Notes: generated by a model from the sequence alone, not told the origin. A DNA stretch of 64,000 bases from Caulobacter sp. 17J80-11 (GCF_014349105.1 NZ_JACSJI010000008.1:1-64000), one strand, 5' to 3'. Positions 53,876 through 62,490 are shown, counted from the stretch's first letter. A program made the numbers and translations.

Positions 53876-54595
53876 ATGTCTCGTGTCCGGATGATCGCCG
53901 CCGCCTGCGCGGCCCTGGCCCTTAGCACCGCCGCGCCGGCCCAGGCGGGCGCCGACCGCACCCCGCAGCCGTATTCCGAGATCACGCCCGAGGCCGAGGC
54001 GCTGGGCCTGCGGCTGGCGCACCAGTTCTTCAGCACGGCCAAGGTCGGCAGCTGGTGGACGCAGCGGCTGAGCCGGCCGCTGACCGCGCAGAAGACCTTC
54101 AAGATCAAGTGGGAGGCCGGCGGCGAAGCCGCGCTCAGCGAAGCGGTCGTCGAGGAGATGTACAACGACCTTCCCGCCCTGGAGCGGCTGGCCGGCCGCG
54201 AGTTCGCGCGCGGCATGCCGCTGGATCAGCTGAAGGCCAATGTCGAGTTCCTGGAGGGGCCGGCCGGCCGCCAGATGCTGGCCCTGGTATTCGATTCCAC
54301 CATGCGCGAGACCGCGCCGGAGAGCGCCAGCCTGAAGGAGACAGGGCTGCAGATCGTCCGGATCTACAAGCCCGAGCTGAACTTCACGCGGGCGTCCGAC
54401 GCCAACTACCAGCAGATCCGCAACTACCTGGCCTACTCGCACGAGGGCCAGACCCTCATGGTGCTGCTCAACCGCGCCGAGGACCGGATGGAAGAGCTGA
54501 TGCTGGCCGAACTGACCCCGGGCGTGGTCGCACGCTACGAGGCCAAGATGGCCCCGGTGCGCGCCGCGCGTCCCGCCGCCTTCGGCAAGCGCTAG
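53876..54595 (+). CDS. Secreted hypothetical protein (DUF2059-like)
   Basis: 239 residues. Signal peptide MIAAACAALALSTAAPAQAG, then an all-helical domain: ALGLRLAHQFFSTAKVGSWW, MPLDQLKANVEFLEGPAGRQ, ASDANYQQIRNYLAYSHEGQ and LTPGVVARYEAKMAPVRAAR. The F-----G-AGRQ-L and LTPGVV pattern recalls DUF2059 proteins. GGGGGAAG lies ahead of the ATG. A second protein of similar design is at 55007. Function unknown. Confidence 0.75.
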   Translation: MSRVRMIAAACAALALSTAAPAQAGADRTPQPYSEITPEAEALGLRLAHQFFSTAKVGSWWTQRLSRPLTAQKTFKIKWEAGGEAALSEAVVEEMYNDLPALERLAGREFARGMPLDQLKANVEFLEGPAGRQMLALVFDSTMRETAPESASLKETGLQIVRIYKPELNFTRASDANYQQIRNYLAYSHEGQTLMVLLNRAEDRMEELMLAELTPGVVARYEAKMAPVRAARPAAFGKR

Positions 54596-54596
54596 G

Positions 54597-54896
54597 TCAG
54601 CCCAGCTTGATGATGGCGGTGGCCGCGGCGATCAGGGCGCCGACGATGGCGACGAACTGAACGAACTGGGCGTTCATCCGCTTGGAGATCTCGACCGTCT
54701 GGTTGGCGATCGCCGTCTCGATCCTCGACTGCATCAGTTCGAGATCCTGCCTGGTCGGTCGGGTGTCCAGCGCTTCTGCCATGGCGTCCGCGAAGGCGCG
54801 CCGCTGGGCGGCGGCGTTCTTCTGGGTAACACCGGCGCCGACGAGCTGTTCCTCGAAGGCCGCGGTGTCGAACAGGGGCTTACGCTGGACGCTCAT
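54597..54896 (-). CDS. DUF1640-like coiled-coil protein with C-terminal membrane anchor
   Basis: 99 residues. FDTAAFEEQLVGAGVTQKNA, AAQRRAFADAMAEALDTRPT, then a coiled coil (RQDLELMQSRIETAIANQTV) and a C-terminal helix FVQFVAIVGALIAAATAII. This arrangement is typical of bacterial DUF1640/CCDC90-like proteins, some encoded near toxin or phage genes. It starts close to the divergent secreted-protein gene; stop is 1 base from the stop of the gene at 53876. Confidence 0.85.
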   Translation of the reverse strand: MSVQRKPLFDTAAFEEQLVGAGVTQKNAAAQRRAFADAMAEALDTRPTRQDLELMQSRIETAIANQTVEISKRMNAQFVQFVAIVGALIAAATAIIKLG

Positions 54897-55006
54897 GCAT
54901 TCTGCATAACAGAAAGCAGAGCTTGTGGCGACGGCGCCGCCGCGCTGGATACGGCTGGAGAAACGCGCGTTTTTCTAAGGGGACGTCACGCGCGCAGGCC
55001 TTGTCG

Positions 55007-55633
55007 ATGCCGAGCGCCCCTCACCGTCAGACCTTCCGCCGCCGGCTCGCCGCCGCCGGGCTGAGCGTGGCGCTGGCGACCGCCCTCACCGCGTCCGCCC
55101 AGCCGGTCGAAGACGCCCTGCCGCTCACCGAACCGGAGGCCCGCGGGGCCGAGCTGGCCCGCGTGCTGATGCAGGCGATCGATTTCCGCGGCTACTTGGT
55201 GCGCGAGCTGAGCGGGCCTGAGTTCGCCGCCGCGCACGCCCTGGACGCCCAGCCCGGCTGGGAGGCGCGGCTGCAGGCGGCCGCGACCGCCGAGGTCGAC
55301 GCCCAGGCGCCGCTGCTGGAGCTGAAGGCCGGACGGCTGTTCGCGATGAAGTTCACCACCCGCGAGCTGGACGCGGTCAACGCCTTCCTCAAGCAGCCCG
55401 GCGGCCAGGCCCTGCTGGCCTATGCGGCGGGCGCCGCGTCCGGCCAGGCGCCGCCGGCGCCGTCGGGCCAGGCCCGGTCCGAGGTCGACGCCTTCCTGGC
55501 GACCCCCGAGGGCGCCTCCTTCAGGGCGAAGGCCGAACACCTCGACGACCTGGCCGATCAGCTGAAGGAGGAGGTGATGGACACGCTGACGGCCGGGGTG
55601 GTGCGGCGCTTCGAGGAGAGCGCTCAGCCGTAG
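55007..55633 (+). CDS. Secreted hypothetical protein, helical
   Basis: 208 residues from ATG 55007 (a TTG at 55001 is an alternative). Signal peptide RRLAAAGLSVALATALTASA. The mature protein is helical, with LARVLMQAIDFRGYLVRELS, LFAMKFTTRELDAVNAFLKQ and PGGQALLAYAAGAASGQ. FTTRELDAVNAFLKQPGGQA and the final TLTAGVVRRFE are DUF2059-like, as in the protein encoded at 53876. Probably the same general family. Function unknown. Confidence 0.72.
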   Translation: MPSAPHRQTFRRRLAAAGLSVALATALTASAQPVEDALPLTEPEARGAELARVLMQAIDFRGYLVRELSGPEFAAAHALDAQPGWEARLQAAATAEVDAQAPLLELKAGRLFAMKFTTRELDAVNAFLKQPGGQALLAYAAGAASGQAPPAPSGQARSEVDAFLATPEGASFRAKAEHLDDLADQLKEEVMDTLTAGVVRRFEESAQP

Positions 55634-55654
55634 CGTCGTGGCCGTCGCCACCTT

Positions 55655-55743
55655 CCGCACGCCCCGGCGAAAGCCGGGGTCCAGGTGAAGCCCGGTCGGC
55701 TTCAGGGCCGAATCTGGGTCCCGACTTTCGTCGAAACACACGG
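55655..55743. repeat. Type B palindromic element, copy 2
   Basis: GCCCCGGCGAAAGCCGGGG then TCCAGGTGAAGCCCGG, inverted half TGGGTCCCGACTTTCGTCGA and ACACACGG. It lies between the convergent genes at 55633 and 55774. The right hairpin is partly degraded compared with copies 1 and 3. Confidence 0.8.
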
Positions 55744-55773
55744 CTTCAGGCGGGACGACGGCAGCGAAAAACG

Positions 55774-55938
55774 TCAGCCGACCGACCTCAGGATCTCGAA
55801 GATGGTCGGGATGCCGTAGATCAGGAACAGCACCAGCGCGATCGACGACAGCACCGCGGCGACGATCAGCGTGCTCTTCGGCCGCTCGCGCTCGACGTGG
55901 TGGTGATGGTGATCGTGGCGATGAATAAGGCCCGCCAT
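55774..55938 (-). CDS. Small His-rich single-pass membrane protein
   Basis: 54 residues from ATG 55938, GGAGG 5 bases ahead. MAGLIHRHDHHHHHVERERP is followed by one hydrophobic helix STLIVAAVLSSIALVLFLIY. The run of six His with flanking Asp/His near the N-terminus could bind metal. No family recognised. Good ribosome-binding site and its size support a real gene. Confidence 0.7.
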   Translation of the reverse strand: MAGLIHRHDHHHHHVERERPKSTLIVAAVLSSIALVLFLIYGIPTIFEILRSVG

Positions 55939-56119
55939 GGCAACCTCCGGAAGTCGCGCCCCCAAGCCGGAACGTGGGTCCTCACGGCCCGTTCCAGGCC
56001 CTGCCCGGCCGGACGCGGAGCGCCCGCTCCGCCGGCGCCGGCCGCTGAGGCGCGCGCCGCCTCTTCCGCCTTTCGCCGCGGACCGCTAAGCAGCGCGGCG
56101 AAAGCTGACGGAGCGTCAC

Positions 56120-56578
56120 ATGTCCAAGATCGAAGCCCGCCTCGCCGAACTCGGCATCACCCTGCCGGAGCCGCCGGCCGCCATCGCCACCTATGTCGGC
56201 TTCGTCCAGACCGGCAACCTGATCCACGTGTCGGGCCAGGTCTCGACCGACGCCTCGGGCGGCATCAAGGGCACGGTCGGCGTCGACGTCGACTTCGACA
56301 CCGCCGTGAAGGCCGCGCGCCTGTGCGGGATCAACATCATGGCCCAGCTGAAGGTCGCCCTGGGCGACCTGGACCGCGTGACCCGCATCGTGAAGCTGGG
56401 CGGCTTCGTCCAGGCCGGCCCGGACTTCTACGACGTGCCGAAGGTGATCAACGGCTGCTCGGACCTGATGGTCGAGGTGTTCGGCGACGCCGGCCGCCAC
56501 GCCCGCGCCGCCGTCGGCGTCTACAAGCTCCCCGTGAACTTCGCCGTCGAAGTCGACGCCGTCGTCGAGGTGAAGTGA
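56120..56578 (+). CDS. RidA-family protein (enamine/imine deaminase-like)
   Basis: 152 residues, YjgF-like trimer. GITLPEPPAAIATYVGFVQT, LIHVSGQVSTDASGGIKGTV and the C-terminal RHARAAVGVYKLPVNFAVEV, with the Arg that holds the carboxylate in RidA. The longer N-terminus (SKIEARLAELGITLPEPP) puts it in the YjgH/TdcF-like branch. Likely deaminates reactive enamines from PLP enzymes. GACGGAGCGTCAC lies ahead of the ATG; its TGA overlaps the next gene's GTG. Confidence 0.9.
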   Translation: MSKIEARLAELGITLPEPPAAIATYVGFVQTGNLIHVSGQVSTDASGGIKGTVGVDVDFDTAVKAARLCGINIMAQLKVALGDLDRVTRIVKLGGFVQAGPDFYDVPKVINGCSDLMVEVFGDAGRHARAAVGVYKLPVNFAVEVDAVVEVK

Positions 56579-57312
56579 GCCGGGCGCACGCCCTGCTGAG
56601 CGGCCCGGCCTTCGCCCATCGCGGGCTGTGGAGGCCGGGCGGCCCGCCCGAGAACTCGCTGGCGGCGTTCGACGCCGCCTGCGAGGCCGGCTACGGCGTC
56701 GAGCTCGACGTGCGGCTGTCGGCCGACGGCGAGGCCGTGGTGTTCCACGACGACACCTTGAAGCGGCTGACCGGGCGCCAGGGCCGGGTCGACGCCCTGA
56801 CCGCCGGCGAACTGGCCGGCGTGCGGCTGAGCGGAACGACCGAGACCATCCCGACCTTGCGCCGCGTGCTCGACCAGGTCGGGCGGCGTGGCGTGCTGCT
56901 GATCGAGCTGAAGACGCCCGCGGGCCGCGAAGGCCGGCTGGAGCGCCGGGTCGCCGACCTGCTGGCCGACTTCCGCGGCGAGGCCATGGTCATCGGCTTC
57001 AATCCCGCGGCGCTGGGCCTGATGCGGACTCTGGCGCCTCGCCTGCCCCGCGGCCTGAACGCGTCGGCCCGCGTCGACGAGAGCGGACGAACGGTCCTGC
57101 CTGACCCGGCCCGCGCCTACACCGACCGCCAGCTCGAGCTGGCCGCGCCCCATGTCCTGATCCCCGGCCAGGACCTGATCCCCAGCCGCCGGGTGGCCGC
57201 CTTGCGCGCGAGCGGCCTGCCGGTCGCGACCTGGACGATCCGCTCGCGGGCCGAAGCCGCGCGAGTCGAGCGCCACGCCGACAACATCATCTTCGAGGGC
57301 TGGCGGGCTTGA
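56575..57312 (+). CDS. Glycerophosphodiester phosphodiesterase
   Basis: 245 residues, no signal peptide, so cytoplasmic. It hydrolyses glycerophosphodiesters to glycerol 3-phosphate and an alcohol. Catalytic and metal motifs: FAHRGLWRPGGPPENSLAAF (HRG and Glu-Asn), GVELDVRLSADGEAVVFHDD (E-D and His), and LLIELKTP. C-terminal VATWTIRSRAEAARV. GTG start overlapping the RidA stop (GTGA). Confidence 0.92.
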   Translation: MSRAHALLSGPAFAHRGLWRPGGPPENSLAAFDAACEAGYGVELDVRLSADGEAVVFHDDTLKRLTGRQGRVDALTAGELAGVRLSGTTETIPTLRRVLDQVGRRGVLLIELKTPAGREGRLERRVADLLADFRGEAMVIGFNPAALGLMRTLAPRLPRGLNASARVDESGRTVLPDPARAYTDRQLELAAPHVLIPGQDLIPSRRVAALRASGLPVATWTIRSRAEAARVERHADNIIFEGWRA

Positions 57313-57597
57313 GATCTCCCCCTGTTGGGGGGAGCAGGCGGCTGCAAGCCGCCGTGGGGGGCTCCAGCGGAGCGCACGGGTTCAGCCCCAACCTCCGCTC
57401 ATCCCCGCGAAAGCGGGGACCCAGAGCGCCCCCGCGTCCCAGCGCGCTCGGACGTTCGAACCGATACTTTCAACAGCCAAAGGTCCCGCACCTGGGTCCC
57501 CGCTTTCGCGGGGATGAGCGGATATGGAACGGGCGCGCTCCGCTGGAGCCCCCTCGACGCTTCGCGGTCCCCCTCCCCCAGAGGGGGAGGATCTAGT
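57313..57597. repeat. Nested palindromic elements (type C around type E)
   Basis: The 280-bp gap is filled by two elements. The outer one (type C) has arms GGCTCCAGCGGAGCGC near 57360 and its inverse GCGCTCCGCTGGAGCC near 57536, with terminal hairpins TCCCCCTGTTGGGGGGA and CCCTCCCCCAGAGGGGGA. Inside its loop is a 127-bp element (57395-57521) with perfect 30-bp inverted ends based on the hairpin CCCCGCGAAAGCGGGG. No gene is present. Confidence 0.85.
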
Positions 57598-58504
57598 TGG
57601 CCTTAGCCGCCCGGATCGCCGCGTCGTCGGCGTCCAGCGCCATCACCGCTTCCGTGATGGTCTGCACCGACCGCACGTACCAGTCCGGGTTCACCTTCTC
57701 GAAGTCGTCGGTGGGGCGGTGATAGTCGGGGTGGTCCTCGACGCCGAAATAGACGAACGGGATGCCGGCCTCGTGGAAGGCCATGTGGTCGGACTGGCCG
57801 GTCCAGTCGTCCTGGCCCTGCTCGGGACGGTCGTGGCCCAGCTTCAGGGTCACCGGCGCGGTCTTGGCCACGCGCTCCAGCACGGGGACCAGGCCCGGAT
57901 TGTGGTAGCCGCCCGAGGCGTAGAGCTCGCCCTTGTCGCCCCGGGCGACCATGTCGAGGTTCACGTTCAGGACGATGGCGTCCTTCGGGACCGGCGGACC
58001 GGCGACGAAGGCGTGGGCCCCGCGCGCGCCGCCCTCCTCCGCGTCCAGGGCCACGAACACCAGCGAGTGGTCCGGCCGGTGCGCCTTGAAGTACTTGGCC
58101 ATGGCGAACAGCGCCGCCGTGCCCGAGGCGTTGTCGTCGGCGCCGTTGAAGATCTGGCCGTCCTTCACGCCCAGGTGGTCGTAGTGGGCGGTGACCACGA
58201 TGTAGCGGTCGGGCGTCTTCTTACCCTTCACCACGCCCCAGACGTTGACGCCCGGGACCTCGGCCCCGGCCTTGGTCGTGTAGGTGAAGGGCTGCTCCTT
58301 GGTCGTCAGGCCGACCTCGCGGAAGCGCTGTTCGACATAGGCCCGCGCCTTGGCCGAGCCCGGCGTGCCGGGATAGCGGCCGGCCATGTCGTCGGCGGAG
58401 AGCACCTTCAGGTCCTGCACCAGCCGCGTCCCGTCGATCCGCGGCGGCGCCGGCGCGGCGGCGGTCAGGGCGAGCGCCAACACGGCGGCGAGTGCGGACT
58501 TCAT
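57593..58504 (-). CDS. M28-family zinc aminopeptidase
   Basis: 303 residues. Signal peptide SALAAVLALALTAAAPAPP, so exported. The di-zinc site is complete: VVTAHYDHLG (His), FNGADDNASGTAALF (bridging Asp), VALDAEEGGARGAHAF (Glu, Glu), VLNVNLDMVAR (Asp) and GQSDHMAFHEAGIPFVYFG (His). Releases N-terminal amino acids. The stop lies at the boundary with the nested repeat region. Confidence 0.93.
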   Translation of the reverse strand: MKSALAAVLALALTAAAPAPPRIDGTRLVQDLKVLSADDMAGRYPGTPGSAKARAYVEQRFREVGLTTKEQPFTYTTKAGAEVPGVNVWGVVKGKKTPDRYIVVTAHYDHLGVKDGQIFNGADDNASGTAALFAMAKYFKAHRPDHSLVFVALDAEEGGARGAHAFVAGPPVPKDAIVLNVNLDMVARGDKGELYASGGYHNPGLVPVLERVAKTAPVTLKLGHDRPEQGQDDWTGQSDHMAFHEAGIPFVYFGVEDHPDYHRPTDDFEKVNPDWYVRSVQTITEAVMALDADDAAIRAAKAN

Positions 58505-58535
58505 GAGCGGGTCCTTCAGAAAACAGCGTGACCAT

Positions 58536-58672
58536 ACCCCTCTCCCCGAGGGAGAGGGAGGGGCCCACGCGCAGCGTGGAGGGTGAGGGGTTACGCGGCC
58601 GGCGGTGCGCCCCTCATCCTTCCCACCCGCTAGCGCGGGCGGGCCCCTTCCTTCTCCCGACCGGGAGAAGGA
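58536..58672. repeat. Type A composite palindromic element, copy 11 (short full unit)
   Basis: CCCCTCTCCCC-GAG-GGAGAGGG and GGAGGGTGAGGGGTTACGCGG, then the inverted CCCCTCATCCTTCCCACCCGC, and CCTTCTCCCGACCGGGAGAAGG. About 60 bp shorter in the middle than other copies. It lies between two minus-strand genes. Confidence 0.85.
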
Positions 58673-58681
58673 GCGAGGTCT

Positions 58682-59266
58682 TCAATCCCCGCCGAACCAG
58701 GTGAACTTCACGTCGGTGAAGGTCGCCTCCCCGATGGTCAGCGTGCCGGTCAGCACCACGGCCTCGGCGTCGCCGGCCTTCGCCCGTTTCAGGGCGGCCG
58801 GATCGAGCTTGCCTTGGAAGCTCACCTTCCCCAGCCGCGGGTGGTTGTCGACGAAGGCGATCTCGGTCTCGGTCACCCGCCAGGCGTCGGGCAGGACGCG
58901 CTCGCGCACGGCGTAAACGTCCTGACCCAGCTCGTTGACCTTCCTGGGACTTTTGGTGTCGTCGAACTCCATCATCACCGGCGCGTAGGCAGCCGTGCGC
59001 CGCCCCGCCGCCCAGTCCTCGAACTCGGTCGGCGAGCCCAGGTGCAGGTGATCCAGCCGCCACTGGCCGACCGTGATCTCGCTCTGGGGCATGTAGTAGC
59101 CGAACAGCTCCAGCCCCGGCTGGGTGGTGAAGCCCTCCAGCGCCTCGGCGCCGGGCTCCGGCGCCGTCGCCACGACCGTCGTCGGCTTCTCCGTCTTCGA
59201 CGCCTCAGGCTTGCCGCACCCGGCCAGCGCCAGCGCGGCCGCGCCGCAGATCAGAGCGATACGCAT
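58682..59266 (-). CDS. Putative lipoprotein
   Basis: 194 residues. Lipobox at RIALICGAAALALAGC. After a polar linker comes a folded part: LELFGYYMPQSEITVGQWRL, MMEFDDTKSPRKVNELGQDV, and the end LTIGEATFTDVKFTWFGGD. I do not recognise the family. Function unknown; role at the periplasmic face is inferred from lipidation only. Confidence 0.8.
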   Translation of the reverse strand: MRIALICGAAALALAGCGKPEASKTEKPTTVVATAPEPGAEALEGFTTQPGLELFGYYMPQSEITVGQWRLDHLHLGSPTEFEDWAAGRRTAAYAPVMMEFDDTKSPRKVNELGQDVYAVRERVLPDAWRVTETEIAFVDNHPRLGKVSFQGKLDPAALKRAKAGDAEAVVLTGTLTIGEATFTDVKFTWFGGD

Positions 59267-59361
59267 GTCGGCCCTCCCCGTATTTCACCGATCATGGGTG
59301 CGCGAAGCGTCTCAACGGTCAAGCCCGCTGCGGTGCTGTTGCGAATGCGGCGCGCCTAATC

Positions 59362-59451
59362 TCCGTACGCCCCGACGAAAGTCGGGGCCCAGGTGAAGCC
59401 CACAGGGCGTCGCGGGTGAATCTGGGTCCCGACTTTCGTCGGGACATACGG
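59362..59451. repeat. Type B palindromic element, copy 3
   Basis: GCCCCGACGAAAGTCGGGG then CCCAGGTGAAGCCCAC, and inverted TGGGTCCCGACTTTCGTCGG and GACATACGG. The most regular of the three type B copies. In the 280-bp gap between the divergent lipoprotein and queA; the rest of the gap holds a GCAAGGGGAGAGGG remnant and no gene. Confidence 0.85.
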
Positions 59452-59546
59452 CTTGAGAGCGCGCCCCGAAATGCGCAGCGAGCCCGCAAGGGGAGAGGGA
59501 AAAGTCGTTGACCCGCCGGCCTCGCCGTGGCCTTCACCGGCCACCC

Positions 59547-60623
59547 ATGCGCCTGTCCGATTTCGACTTCGAGCTTCCCGAGAGCCTGATCGCGCTCCGC
59601 CCCGCCGAGCCGCGCGACGCCGCGCGCCTGCTGGTGGTGCGCCCCGGCCAGCCGTTCGAGGACCGTCAGGTCCGCGACCTGGCCGACCTGCTGCAACCCG
59701 GCGACGCCCTGGTGTTCAACGACACCCGGGTGATCCCCGCCCGACTGTCGGGAATCCGCCCGCGCGAGGACTCCACCGTCCGGGTCGAGGCGACCCTGCA
59801 CAAGCGCACGGCGGCCGACCGCTGGACCGCCTTCATGAAGCCCGGCAAACGGCTGAAGGACGGCGACCGGGTGCTGTTCGGCGCCACCTCCGACACCTCG
59901 TGCGAGCTGGACCGGCTGGACGCGACCGTCGTGACCAAGCTGGACGGTGGCGAGGTCGAGCTGAAGTTCGACCTGTCCGGCCCGGCCCTGGACCAGGCCA
60001 TCGCCGCCCACGGCCACATGCCGCTGCCGCCCTACATCGCGGCGCTGCGGGCCGAGGACGAGCGCGACACCAGAGACTACCAGACCGTCTTCGCCCGCGA
60101 GGACGGCTCGGTGGCCGCGCCGACGGCGGGCCTGCACTTCACGCCGGAACTGATCGCCAGCCTGCAAGCCCGCGGAATCTCGACGCATTTCGTCACCCTG
60201 CACGTCGGGGCCGGCACCTTCCTGCCGGTCAAGACCGACGAGGTCAGCGAGCACAGGATGCACGCCGAGTTCGGGGTGGTGACGAAGGCGACGGCCGACG
60301 CGCTGAACGCCGTGCGCGCCGCCGGCGGACGGATCGTCTGCGTCGGCACCACGTCGCTCCGCCTGCTGGAAAGCGCCACCGGCGAGGACGGCGTGGTGCG
60401 GCCCTTCGCCGACGAGACGGCCATCTTCATCACGCCGGGCTACGCTTTTCGCGCAGCCGACGTGCTGATGACCAACTTCCACCTGCCGAAGTCGACCCTG
60501 TTCATGCTGGTCTGCGCCTTCGCCGGCGCCGAGACGATGAAGGCGGCCTACGCCCGGGCGATCGAGACGGGGTACCGGTTCTATTCGTACGGGGACACGT
60601 CGCTGCTGTTTCGGGCCGCGTAG
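59547..60623 (+). CDS. queA: tRNA preQ1(34) S-adenosylmethionine ribosyltransferase-isomerase
   Basis: 358 residues. QueA uses the ribosyl part of S-adenosylmethionine to turn preQ1 in tRNA into epoxyqueuosine. Conserved blocks: [83 protein letters not shown] and [20 protein letters not shown]. All present at normal length. ATG 59547. Next to tgt, the enzyme that acts just before it, though 230 bases and a type D element lie between. Confidence 0.96.
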   Translation: MRLSDFDFELPESLIALRPAEPRDAARLLVVRPGQPFEDRQVRDLADLLQPGDALVFNDTRVIPARLSGIRPREDSTVRVEATLHKRTAADRWTAFMKPGKRLKDGDRVLFGATSDTSCELDRLDATVVTKLDGGEVELKFDLSGPALDQAIAAHGHMPLPPYIAALRAEDERDTRDYQTVFAREDGSVAAPTAGLHFTPELIASLQARGISTHFVTLHVGAGTFLPVKTDEVSEHRMHAEFGVVTKATADALNAVRAAGGRIVCVGTTSLRLLESATGEDGVVRPFADETAIFITPGYAFRAADVLMTNFHLPKSTLFMLVCAFAGAETMKAAYARAIETGYRFYSYGDTSLLFRAA

Positions 60624-60644
60624 CCCTCTCCCCGCCCCAACATC

Positions 60645-60750
60645 GTCACCCTCGGGCTTGTCCCGAGGGCCCAGCGTTCAGCTCGCACGAGCCCTCGACA
60701 GCTTCGCGCTTCCGGCCGCCCTGGGCCCTCGGGACAAGCCCGAGGGTGAC
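60645..60750. repeat. Type D palindromic element, complete copy
   Basis: 106 bp with perfect 29-bp inverted ends (60645-60673 and 60722-60750; each contains CCCTCGGG and its inverse, so each arm is itself a hairpin). It lies between queA and tgt. A second copy lies within the ROK kinase gene at 50565-50664. Confidence 0.9.
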
Positions 60751-60853
60751 GGGTATTGGAGCTGACCCGGCGCGCTCGACGCGGGCAGGTTTTGGTGTGC
60801 CTGCGGCGTCGCTTCACGCTACAGAGCGCGCCCGAGCGCTTATCTGAGACCCC

Positions 60854-61972
60854 ATGGCCGCCTTCCCCTTCGCCCTGACCGCCACCGACGGCGCCGCCCG
60901 CACCGGGGTGCTGACCACGCCGCGCGGCGAGATCCGCACGCCCGCCTTCATGCCGGTCGGCACGGCCGGCACGGTCAAGGCGCTGACCGTCGACAAGGTC
61001 GTCCAGACCGGCGCCGACGTGATCCTGGGCAACACCTACCACCTGATGCTGCGGCCCACGGCCGAGCGGGTGAAGCGGCTGGGCGGCCTGCACAGGTTCA
61101 TGCGCTGGGACGGGCCGATCCTGACCGACAGCGGCGGCTTCCAGGTGATGAGCCTGTCCAACATCTCCAAGGTCAAGGAAGAGGCGGTCACCTTCCAGAG
61201 CCACCTGGACGGGTCGAAGTGGGTGCTTTCGCCCGAGCGCTCGATGGAGATCCAGGCCGACCTGCTGGGCTCGGACATCGTCATGCAGCTGGACGAGTGC
61301 GTCGCCTGGCCGGCGGACGAACAACGCGCCGCCGACGCGCTGCGCCTGTCGGCCCGCTGGGGGCAGCGCTGCAAGGCCTACTTCGGCGAGCGCGACACCC
61401 AGGCCCTGTTCGGCATCCAGCAGGGCTCCACCTTCGAACACCTGCGCCGGGAATCGGCCGAGCGGCTGCAGGAGATCGGCTTCGACGGCTATGCGGTCGG
61501 CGGCCTGGCCGTCGGCGAAGGCCACGCACAGATGATGGAGACGCTGGAGTACTCCACGCCCATGCTGCCCACCGACCGGCCGCGCTATCTGATGGGCGTG
61601 GGCAAGCCGATCGACCTGGTCGAGGCGGTGGCGCGCGGCATCGACATGTTCGACTGCGTGCTGCCCACCCGCTCCGGGCGCCACGGCCAGGCCTGGACCT
61701 GGGACGGGCCCATCAATCTGAAGAACGCCCGCTTCGCCGAGGACGACGCGCCGCTGGACCCGACCAGCACCTGTCCCGCAAGCCGCGACTATTCAAAGGC
61801 TTACCTCCACCACCTCGTACGCGCGGGCGAGATCCTGGGCCAGGTGCTGCTGTCCTGGCACAACATCGCCTTCTTCCAGGCGGTGATGGCCGATAGCCGC
61901 GCCGCCATCGCCGAAGGCCGCTTCGACGCCTTCCGCCAGAGCTTCGCCGAGCGGCATCTCAGAAAAGACTGA
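60854..61972 (+). CDS. tgt: tRNA-guanine(34) transglycosylase with altered zinc site
   Basis: 372 residues. Tgt replaces guanine 34 with preQ1 in tRNAs for Asp, Asn, His and Tyr. Catalytic Asp residues are in [14 protein letters not shown] and [16 protein letters not shown]; the tRNA loop [20 protein letters not shown] is normal. The structural zinc site is not: the usual C-x-C-x2-C is S305-T-C307-P-A-S310, while His336 (LLSWHNIAF) stays. So two of four ligands are Ser. The same replacement may be common in this lineage, which I cannot check. ATG 60854. Confidence 0.95.
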   Translation: MAAFPFALTATDGAARTGVLTTPRGEIRTPAFMPVGTAGTVKALTVDKVVQTGADVILGNTYHLMLRPTAERVKRLGGLHRFMRWDGPILTDSGGFQVMSLSNISKVKEEAVTFQSHLDGSKWVLSPERSMEIQADLLGSDIVMQLDECVAWPADEQRAADALRLSARWGQRCKAYFGERDTQALFGIQQGSTFEHLRRESAERLQEIGFDGYAVGGLAVGEGHAQMMETLEYSTPMLPTDRPRYLMGVGKPIDLVEAVARGIDMFDCVLPTRSGRHGQAWTWDGPINLKNARFAEDDAPLDPTSTCPASRDYSKAYLHHLVRAGEILGQVLLSWHNIAFFQAVMADSRAAIAEGRFDAFRQSFAERHLRKD

Positions 61973-61976
61973 GCGC

Positions 61977-62444
61977 ATGTCGCTCGATGCGTTCGTCCGC
62001 AAGTGGACCCACCCCGACTATGCGCCCGACGCGGTCGCGCCAGCGGCCCTCGAACAGGCGGAGGCCCGTTTGGGCTGCCGTTTCCCGCCTGCTTACCGGG
62101 AAGCGGTGCTCGGGACCGGACTCCCCCGCCCCACGATCGCCCTGCTGAGCAGCATCGTCGACCGAGAGCTCGACATCGCCGACGTCAGCAACTTCTTCGA
62201 TCCCGCCGAGATCGTGGAGACGACCGAGGGTTGGCGCGAACTCGGATTGCCTGAACATCTGATCGCCTTCGCGGGCGACTGCTCAGGCAACCTGTTTGCA
62301 TTTGATCGGCGCACGGCCAGCGACGCGGAGTCGCCCGTCTGGCTGTTCGATCACGACTTCGGCACGGTCCGGAAGGTGGCCGACAGCTTCACGGATTGGA
62401 TCGCCGCCTTCTGCGCCATCGATCCAGTCGAGGCCGACGACTAG
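61977..62444 (+). CDS. SUKH-1 (SMI1/KNR4) family protein
   Basis: 155 residues. LEQAEARLGCRFPPAYREAV, then LSSIVDRELDIADVSNFFDP, HLIAFAGDCSGNLFAFDRRT and VWLFDHDFGTVRKVADSFTD are typical of SMI1/KNR4 domains (LE--E--LG--LP--YR; F---G--N-F-FD; VW--DHD). In bacteria most are immunity proteins against nuclease-type toxins. No toxin gene is next to it. It starts 4 bases after tgt, so it is translated from the same transcript. Confidence 0.88.
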   Translation: MSLDAFVRKWTHPDYAPDAVAPAALEQAEARLGCRFPPAYREAVLGTGLPRPTIALLSSIVDRELDIADVSNFFDPAEIVETTEGWRELGLPEHLIAFAGDCSGNLFAFDRRTASDAESPVWLFDHDFGTVRKVADSFTDWIAAFCAIDPVEADD

Positions 62445-62455
62445 CCCCAAAACGC

Positions 62456-62490
62456 AAAAAGCGCCCCCGGCCGGAGCCGAGGGCGCGTCT
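62456..62490 (-). terminator. Two-way terminator between convergent genes
   Basis: GCGCCC (62461-62466) pairs with GGGCGC (62481-62486), with further CGGC/GCCG pairing inside. Five A bases lie on its left (a U-tract for minus-strand transcripts) and GTCTTTG on its right. It lies between the SUKH gene and the lipoprotein gene. Confidence 0.65.

Noticed and set aside
54895-54907. Palindrome ATGCA-TTC-TGCAT
   Set aside because: It overlaps the start codon of the DUF1640-like gene and is short; chance is a sufficient explanation.
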